DNA of 17,797 bases, from the NCBI GenBank assembly GCA_945833895.1, contig CAMAGQ010000021.1, positions 1-17,797 on the forward strand, in the 5' to 3' direction. This document shows positions 12,479-17,797 of the stretch, one piece after another. Made by a program: the position numbers and the translations under genes. Within the stretch, counting starts at the first letter, position 1. Every line of letters starts with the position of its first letter. The notes under the pieces are model-generated. The model was not told where the DNA came from. It ran no database searches and saw nothing but the letters and a program-made list of their open reading frames with translations. The DNA comes from an uncultured bacterium. Lineage in GTDB: Bacteria; Cyanobacteriota; Vampirovibrionia; Gastranaerophilales; Gastranaerophilaceae.

Positions 12479-13645
12479 ATGATTGACGAAAAGAAAGAAC
12501 GAACTGCCCAAAGATGGCTCTGTTCTGCACATTTTGTGAACGATATATATACAGGACTCCTAAATCCGATTATGCCGTTTATCGCAGAACAGATTAAAAT
12601 TTCTATGCCTGTTGCAACTATTATTTTAAGCTGCTCACACATTTTCTCGTCTTTGTTGCAGCCGTATTTCGGATTTTTTGCCGACAAAATGCGAAAACGT
12701 GCATTTATTTTTTGGGGATTGCTGTTCACGTCAATTTTCATTTCGCTTGTGCCTGTTTCCTCGCATATTAGCGTAATGCTTTTGTGTATAATCCTCGGAA
12801 GCCTTGGCTCAAGCCTTTTCCACCCGCAATCTCTCGGGTTCGTCGTGAAATTTTCTAAAAACGACCCTGTCAAAAACATGGGAATATTCATTGCCTGCGG
12901 AAGTTTGGGGTTTGCAATGGGGCCTTTGCTCTCGTCCGCTATCGCACAGTATTGCGGCTTGAATAAAATGCCGTTTTTATCAGTTTTAGGTATCACTTGT
13001 GCGTTGTGCATGTTTTTGTGTGTTCCAAAATTTTCAAACACCAATGCTCCTGCCATAAAACTCAATTTTAAACAGGCATTGACGGATATTTTGAGCAGCA
13101 GAAAACTGAATATTTTGAACACTCTTGCAATGTTAAAATCGCTTGTTACAACGTCATGCTCTATACTTTTACCATTTTTGTGGAAATCAATGGGGTATTC
13201 AAAGTTTCAAATCGGCTTGGCGTTATTCTTATTCATCTTTCTTGGCGGAATAAGTTCTCTAATCAGTCCGAAATTTGAAAAAATTATCGGAACGGCAAAT
13301 GTATTTTATATTTCGATGATTACGACATTTCCGTTAATGATTTTGTTTATGTTTACATATAAAACTTATCCTGCCGTGTCGTTTGTGGTTTTTGCGTTAA
13401 TGGGCTTCATCACAATGTTTGCAACACCTATTACAATGAGCATGGCACAGAAAGTTTTACCGCAGTATAAAAGTATTATCGGCGGGTTTATCAACGGATT
13501 TTCGTGGGGAATTGTTGCGATTGCAATGTCTGTAATCGGATTTATCGCCCAATCAACAAGTATTGTACCTGTACTGGTTGTAATTTCAATGTTACCGGCA
13601 GTATTTTCTATAATATTTGTCAGAGTTCTTTTTAAAGAACAATAA
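12479..13645 (+). CDS. MFS exporter, Fsr (fosmidomycin resistance)-like
   Basis: This is an inner-membrane proton-driven transporter of the major facilitator superfamily. The 388 residues carry about twelve hydrophobic segments. The N-terminal HFVNDIYTGLLNPIMPFI, followed by QPYFGFFADKMRKR (the MFS loop 2-3 motif, here G-F-F-A-D-K), and SSLFHPQSLGFV are typical of the Fsr group. Members export fosmidomycin or sugars and other small molecules, so the true substrate is unknown. No ribosome site precedes the ATG; a TGTAAT at 12464-12469 lies nine bases upstream, so the mRNA may have almost no leader. No regulator gene is adjacent. The 3' end converges with the 74-residue gene, eight bases between stops. 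Confidence 0.85.
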   Translation: MIDEKKERTAQRWLCSAHFVNDIYTGLLNPIMPFIAEQIKISMPVATIILSCSHIFSSLLQPYFGFFADKMRKRAFIFWGLLFTSIFISLVPVSSHISVMLLCIILGSLGSSLFHPQSLGFVVKFSKNDPVKNMGIFIACGSLGFAMGPLLSSAIAQYCGLNKMPFLSVLGITCALCMFLCVPKFSNTNAPAIKLNFKQALTDILSSRKLNILNTLAMLKSLVTTSCSILLPFLWKSMGYSKFQIGLALFLFIFLGGISSLISPKFEKIIGTANVFYISMITTFPLMILFMFTYKTYPAVSFVVFALMGFITMFATPITMSMAQKVLPQYKSIIGGFINGFSWGIVAIAMSVIGFIAQSTSIVPVLVVISMLPAVFSIIFVRVLFKEQ

Positions 13646-13653
13646 AAAATAAA

Positions 13654-13878
13654 TTACGCAATTACAGATAACTTGCTGTCTTTGATGTTATTTTTGTTTG
13701 AGAAAACGGACTTGATAGAATTAATAAAATTTTTAAAATAATTGTTGTTATATACAGGATGATTAACTTGAGTTTGAACCTGCCCAAATCTGCTGTTGTT
13801 TTTAATATTTTTATTTTTCACCGATGCGGACTTAATATTTTTATTAGTTTCTAAATAACCAATTGATGAAACCAGCAT
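13654..13878 (-). CDS. Small Asn/Lys/Ser-rich hypothetical protein, 74 residues
   Basis: I do not recognise this protein. It begins MLVSSIGYLETNKNIKSASV and is very rich in Asn, Lys and Ser, with no signal peptide or membrane segment; it is probably largely disordered, with a possible helix at about 48-60. It is the only long open frame on either strand in this stretch. Its stop lies eight bases from the stop of the MFS gene, matching the tight convergent spacing seen elsewhere. Upstream there is a TATATA-like box at about 13896-13891 and only a weak G-rich string before the ATG. It could be a chance frame. Confidence 0.45.
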   Translation of the reverse strand: MLVSSIGYLETNKNIKSASVKNKNIKNNSRFGQVQTQVNHPVYNNNYFKNFINSIKSVFSNKNNIKDSKLSVIA

Positions 13879-13957
13879 TCTAACCCCAACTATATATTCT
13901 ACCAGCAGATTGATATTACTACAAAAAAACTAAAAAATCAATAACTTTTATTTCTGG

Positions 13958-13996
13958 GGGGAAAATATTTTCCCCTCTGAAAGGGAGGAAAAGTCT
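13958..13996. other. Palindrome and alternative hairpin between the methyltransferase and the small gene
   Basis: GGGGAAAATATTTTCCCC (13958-13975) is a perfect 18-base palindrome. Its right half can instead pair with GGGAGGAAAA (about 13984-13993) around TGAAA, with one mismatch, so the two hairpins exclude each other. A third stem AATTCCT/AGG-AATT lies at about 14000-14016. None has a U tract, so an ordinary terminator is not supported on either strand. This is most of the 162-base gap 13879-14040. Confidence 0.55.
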
Positions 13997-14022
13997 AACA
14001 ATTCCTTTAGGCAATTGGTGAC

Positions 14023-14076
14023 AATATTTACCCCTAACATTTACTCCCCCCAACATTTACCCCAAATATTTACTCC
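14023..14076. repeat. Four-copy 12-base repeat across the methyltransferase stop codon
   Basis: Four copies of AAYATTTACYCC at 14023-14034, 14036-14047, 14052-14063 and 14065-14076, spaced 13, 16 and 13 bases apart and all in the same orientation. On the gene strand this reads GGRGTAAATRTT. Two copies lie in the last codons (GVNIWGKCWGE), one contains the TAA stop and one lies beyond it. Copies differ only at two positions (A/G in the middle and one C/T), a regular pattern. Confidence 0.7.
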
Positions 14077-16035
14077 TTTTATCAGGCAATAATCTTCAAG
14101 TGTTACTTTATAAAGTTTTCTGATTTTTTCATCCAGAATATGATAGATTTTTACAAAATCTTCCTTATTTTCAAGTTCATCAACGAGGTTGATAATTTCT
14201 TTTTGTGTTTTTTTATCACATTCGGGGATTGGGATTTGTTCAAGGTGCGAACGCAAAATTTTCACAGAATTGAAATTCTTTTTGTATATAAATTGTGCGA
14301 CAGATGAATTTAAAACCGCCAAAATATATTTAATTTCCATATTTTTTATTTGTGGAATGAGGATATTGCAACTGTTTAGGGTTAGTCTTTTTTGGTTATC
14401 ATAAGCAAAAACAAGTTTGTTACTAATGAATTTATAAACCAGTTTTTCGGCTTGCCTGTAAGTTTCAAGCGGTGCGGTTTGCTGAAAATTTTTGTCGTTA
14501 TATTCAATAAAAGTTTTGCCCTCATTGATTTTATACGGTTCAATATCCGTACCTTTTATGATAGTTTCGTTTTGCGTTGTTTTTGTGCCGGATAAGTATT
14601 TTGTATTGTCTCCCGTCACGATGCCGAGGGCAAAGTGAGCATTATTTTTTAGAAAAATTTTACCCTGCGGATTTAATAATTTTTGCAAAATTTTGTATTC
14701 TTTATCGTTTATTTTGAAATTAAAATTTTTTATATCGACATTGCGTTCTGTTTGTATTTCAAATTTATTTTTTTTTGTACAAATAAGCATGCCTATTGTT
14801 TGGAGCGGTTTTCGGGTATGTTTTAACTGCAAAATAATACTCGGGCAGTGAACCATGTTGAAAATATTTCCCAAATATTGCAGGTACTGAATGGAGTTTT
14901 CACTTTGGATAAGTTTTCTAATTTTTGTATGCGATTTGACATTCAGCACGGATTCGGGCAGAACAAACGACAGGACGCCGTCTTTTTTTAATATGGACAG
15001 AGATTTTTCTATAAAAAGGTCAAAAGATTCGATATTTTTTTCGCCCGCTGTTTTGTATTTTTTGATTAAATTTTGTTTTTGTTTTTGGGTGAAATTGTAG
15101 CCCCACGGCGGGTTTCCGATAATATATTTGAAATCTTTTTTGTCAAAATTTTCTAAAAAATCCGAGCAGGTTATGTGCGAATTTATGGTTTCCAAATCTT
15201 TGATTTTATATTTCAAGGCAAGATTAATTTTTGCAATATGTGCACTTATTGTATCGATGTCATTTCCGTAAATTTGTTCAAGTTTTATGTTTTGCGGCAG
15301 GTGCAGTAAGAAATTCCCCGTACCGCAGCAGCAGTCAAGAATTTTATCTGCCTGCAGGATTTTATTTTGTTTGACAAGATTTTCGATTGACGTTTTTACG
15401 ATATCGCTCGGGGTGTAATACATTCCACGCTGTTTTCGCTTGTCCATATTTGAGCAGGAAATGTACAGCAGCCCCAAAATGTCCTCGTTTTCTTCGTCGG
15501 CAAATTCAGAACAAAATAGTTGCGGGTATTTTTTTATGTAAGAAATTGCTTCGTTTTTGTCCGTGATAAGAAAATCTATCAGTGGTTTATAAATTCCTAA
15601 ATCAATTTTATTTTCAAGATAATTCTGTAAAAGATTATTTTTTATTTTATTTTTGAGATTTTTTCTTTGTAGCAGAAGTTTTATTGCACAATCGGCAACG
15701 AGAAATTTAACCGTATTTTCATCAAAAAAAAGTGTGTCATTTTCGATAATTTTCAACAAATTTTCAATCGGTTTAACATTTTGAGAAGCGACTGAAACAT
15801 AGTCTTTATACAGAAATTTGCCATCGATATATTTTTTGTTTCTGCGGCTTTTTAGTGTTTTATTATCTCCGTTTTTGATTTCTTTCAGCAGATTTTCAAC
15901 GTAATCTTGCGAAAAAAACGGCTGATTATTTTTTACCATTTGCGGGGTAATTTTTCCGAGCCGAACCCAATTCTTCAAAGTCGCAGAAGAAATTGAGAGT
16001 GCGTTGCTTAATTCTTCGATTGATAAATTTTTCAT
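14041..16035 (-). CDS. N6-adenine DNA methyltransferase, TaqI/Eco57I-like, with N-terminal helix-turn-helix
   Basis: This enzyme methylates adenine in a specific DNA sequence using S-adenosylmethionine. From the ATG at 16035 the protein has 664 residues. A MerR/excisionase-like helix-turn-helix occupies about 4-30 (SIEELSNALSISSATLKNWV), followed by a helical region to about 195. Motif X is RGMYYTPSDIV (from 203), motif I is DCCCGTGNF (234-242, usually D-P-A-C-G-S-G), and the catalytic NPPW lies at 308-311. A TaqI-type target-recognition region follows at about 465-625. No PD-ExK nuclease motif was seen and no restriction gene lies beside it, so it looks like an orphan methyltransferase; a cryptic nuclease in the helical region is not excluded. 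It follows the HAD gene by 18 bases, with GGGGTG as a weak ribosome site. An in-frame TTG at 16047 is less likely. Confidence 0.85.
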   Translation of the reverse strand: MKNLSIEELSNALSISSATLKNWVRLGKITPQMVKNNQPFFSQDYVENLLKEIKNGDNKTLKSRRNKKYIDGKFLYKDYVSVASQNVKPIENLLKIIENDTLFFDENTVKFLVADCAIKLLLQRKNLKNKIKNNLLQNYLENKIDLGIYKPLIDFLITDKNEAISYIKKYPQLFCSEFADEENEDILGLLYISCSNMDKRKQRGMYYTPSDIVKTSIENLVKQNKILQADKILDCCCGTGNFLLHLPQNIKLEQIYGNDIDTISAHIAKINLALKYKIKDLETINSHITCSDFLENFDKKDFKYIIGNPPWGYNFTQKQKQNLIKKYKTAGEKNIESFDLFIEKSLSILKKDGVLSFVLPESVLNVKSHTKIRKLIQSENSIQYLQYLGNIFNMVHCPSIILQLKHTRKPLQTIGMLICTKKNKFEIQTERNVDIKNFNFKINDKEYKILQKLLNPQGKIFLKNNAHFALGIVTGDNTKYLSGTKTTQNETIIKGTDIEPYKINEGKTFIEYNDKNFQQTAPLETYRQAEKLVYKFISNKLVFAYDNQKRLTLNSCNILIPQIKNMEIKYILAVLNSSVAQFIYKKNFNSVKILRSHLEQIPIPECDKKTQKEIINLVDELENKEDFVKIYHILDEKIRKLYKVTLEDYCLIKGVNIWGKCWGE

Positions 16036-16053
16036 TACACCCCGCAAGTTTGG

Positions 16054-17797
16054 TTATTCGGCGTTTCTTTTTTTGAACAGAATATCGCCGAAATCTATTG
16101 TGTACCCGAAAATCGTCAAATATGCCTGCCTTCTGCGTTTATGGATAAACAGGTTAATCATTTCCTTCCTGATATCAGGATGTGCAAGCCTGTATTCAAT
16201 CATTTTCTGCACGAGCATATTTGAACGTACTTTTGAATATAAAATACTTTCTGTTGCCATTTTTTTTGTAATGATATACTTTAACGCTCCGCCAAAGTGG
16301 ATTTTCGGTGCAAATTCTTTTTGTTCTTTTCCGTAAAGACTGTGAACGATTGTTCCGAGAAGGTTTGCGGTATCTCTATCGACATCTCTTGACATAAATT
16401 GAATGTATTTCCCCATTATTTGTTGATTTTCAAAAGAAATCGTGTTGAACTGCTCTTCGTATTCATTCATATAATTTGTAAACGCTTCAATACCTGAGAT
16501 AAATTTGTCAAACTCCCATTCTTCAAAGATTTTTGGAGAAATCTGTTCAAGAACCGGCACCATAACCCCGTCTTTTTCTTCGTATCCAAGAGTTTGACCG
16601 TGCGGAGCTCTTGCCAGAAGTTCCATAACGTGTCCGACAAGAGTTTTTTTCAACGCATAAAAATGATAATAATTTATATCAATCGGCTCAAACACGTTTG
16701 GCGTACTTGTCAGGTAAAAAGTTGTCAAATCGCCGTTGTAAACCTCTTTCATCAATGAACTCATACAATTCATTGTAAAACGAGTTCCGTCAATATCAAC
16801 AAAAGCAAATTTCTCACCGTTTGCACCGTCTGCAAGTTGTTTCAAATACCTTATTGCAGATTGTCGCCGAGTTTTGTTTTTTGCAACGACCAGTTTTAGC
16901 CACTCATCATCTTTTATCAAAAATTCTTTGAATTTTTTCAATTTTTTATCGCTCATTGCTCTGCGGTAATTCCTAAATTCCTTTGGCAAAACCGCACGCA
17001 ATTCATTTGTACTTAATCCAAGTCTTTTATCAAGCGTATTGTATGCCCACATCAAAGTTTCAACAAATTGTTTCTTCAACCTTTTATCATCAAGCGACAA
17101 CGCAGGCAACCTCCACGCTTTCTTAGACCCGTAAACGTATTCTGTTTTGATATCAAGGTTTCTATTTTTAATAATTATATCGGCGATTTTTTGCAGGATG
17201 TAACCGTCGCGGGCAAGAAAATACAAATATTTGATATTGCGTTTTTGTGTCTGTTCAATCAACCATGTAACATAAGGGTAAAATATCGGTGCGGCAAGCG
17301 AAACGCCAAGGTCAAACTTATCAGAAAGATTATAGTTTTGCAGTCTTAAAATCCTTGCACAGCCGATTGTTAATTGAACGGCAGGAGATTCGGAGTTACT
17401 GCTCAGAAGTCTTTCTTCGTAACATTTTAAGTCTGCAAAGTGGTAACGTTCCGAATTTATCCCTAAATAAAGTGCCTGTTTATAGTCTGAATATTCATTA
17501 TCACCAAGGTGATACCAGTTTTCAAACTCAACATTTTCCTGCTTTTGAACGTATTTATACATTTCGCCGGTTGATTTTTTATATCCGACTTCTGAAGATA
17601 CATAGATTTTAATATCGTTTGTTAATTGCGTTTTAGAAAGGAGTTTTCTTATATAGGTTTCAGGCAAATACATATCGGAAATCAAAACGACCCGTTTGCC
17701 TTGTGTGATGAGGTTATTTATCTTGTGAATATTTTCATTGATAGGAACAATATTTTCATATTCAAGTTTTAGTTCAAGTTCTTTCAGTGCTTCTGTC
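16054..17797 (-). CDS. Large HAD-domain protein of the polysaccharide-cluster type (5' end beyond the window)
   Basis: The frame stays open to the right edge, so the gene is cut and its start lies outside; at least 580 residues are visible. The segment GKRVVLISDMYLPETYI is a HAD hydrolase motif II, K-rich GYKKSTG looks like motif III and HLGDNEYSDYKQA is motif IV, so a HAD fold covers about the first 110 visible residues; motif I with the nucleophile Asp would lie off the window. A second part has YLYFLARDGYILQKIAD and later FAFVDIDGTRFTMNCMSSLM, blocks I associate with large HAD-containing proteins found beside glycosyltransferases. It ends with a basic region KRRRQAYL. The function may be phosphate handling in surface-polysaccharide synthesis, by inference only. 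It is upstream of and probably co-transcribed with the methyltransferase. Confidence 0.72.
   Translation of the reverse strand, partial: TEALKELELKLEYENIVPINENIHKINNLITQGKRVVLISDMYLPETYIRKLLSKTQLTNDIKIYVSSEVGYKKSTGEMYKYVQKQENVEFENWYHLGDNEYSDYKQALYLGINSERYHFADLKCYEERLLSSNSESPAVQLTIGCARILRLQNYNLSDKFDLGVSLAAPIFYPYVTWLIEQTQKRNIKYLYFLARDGYILQKIADIIIKNRNLDIKTEYVYGSKKAWRLPALSLDDKRLKKQFVETLMWAYNTLDKRLGLSTNELRAVLPKEFRNYRRAMSDKKLKKFKEFLIKDDEWLKLVVAKNKTRRQSAIRYLKQLADGANGEKFAFVDIDGTRFTMNCMSSLMKEVYNGDLTTFYLTSTPNVFEPIDINYYHFYALKKTLVGHVMELLARAPHGQTLGYEEKDGVMVPVLEQISPKIFEEWEFDKFISGIEAFTNYMNEYEEQFNTISFENQQIMGKYIQFMSRDVDRDTANLLGTIVHSLYGKEQKEFAPKIHFGGALKYIITKKMATESILYSKVRSNMLVQKMIEYRLAHPDIRKEMINLFIHKRRRQAYLTIFGYTIDFGDILFKKRNAE

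Noticed and set aside
12469..13122. 217-residue open frame antisense to the MFS exporter
   Set aside because: It shadows a clear transporter in codon register, has no ribosome site and shows no protein-like features of its own.
13625..13640. Inverted repeat GTTCTTTTTAAAGAAC at the end of the MFS gene
   Set aside because: Mostly A-T pairs, a two-base loop and no U tract on either strand; probably just coding sequence.
16036..16047. TTG start for the methyltransferase at 16047
   Set aside because: The ATG at 16035 has GGGGTG just upstream, while the TTG has no ribosome site; the four added residues match nothing.

Overview
The window is AT-rich, gene-dense bacterial chromosome. The best guess at its owner is a diderm relative of the Cyanobacteria, of the non-photosynthetic gut type (Vampirovibrionia/Melainabacteria, order Gastranaerophilales). 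This is inference. It rests on a cyanobacterial SigA-like housekeeping sigma factor, a Mini-RNase III (known from Firmicutes and Cyanobacteria), a type IV pilus alignment complex, several exported small proteins and unrecognised lineage-type proteins. No rRNA, tRNA, CRISPR array, insertion sequence or integrase was seen. No gap between genes exceeds about 200 bases.

Left part (1-3290): a 48-residue protein on the + strand, then a leftward group read in the order nadA (quinolinate synthase), rlmB/trmH-type rRNA methyltransferase (its ATG abuts the nadA stop) and a sigma-70 housekeeping factor with a GTG start. A compact divergent promoter region with overlapping -10 elements separates nadA from the pilus operon.

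Pilus operon (3291-5581): one protein that appears to fuse a PilM-like cytoplasmic domain to a PilN-like membrane domain, followed by a PilO-like protein. Together they look like a two-gene version of the PilM-PilN-PilO inner-membrane complex. The best terminator for this operon lies inside the 3' end of the convergent radical SAM gene.

Middle (5582-9278): a radical SAM protein with a cysteine-rich C terminus, a divergent minimal DRE-TIM aldolase, a receiver-only response regulator, then an exported small protein coupled to aroC (chorismate synthase).

Right-middle (9279-13878): an unrecognised 134-residue protein with a strong terminator, a thiE-like gene with altered phosphate-loop residues, Mini-RNase III, a Spy/CpxP-like exported protein, another exported unknown, an Fsr-type MFS exporter and a small Asn/Lys-rich protein.

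Right end (13879-17797): a hairpin-rich gap and a four-copy 12-base repeat at the 3' end of an orphan adenine DNA methyltransferase. That gene is co-directional with a large HAD-domain protein that runs off the right edge.

Two themes recur. All four convergent gene pairs meet with almost no space: 0, 2 and 8 bases apart, and one 9-base overlap. Several genes lack a Shine-Dalgarno sequence and instead have a -10 box about 6 to 11 bases before the start codon, which suggests leaderless or near-leaderless mRNAs. Nothing here is a complete, clearly new system. The fused PilMN and the leaderless start architecture are the most notable signals.
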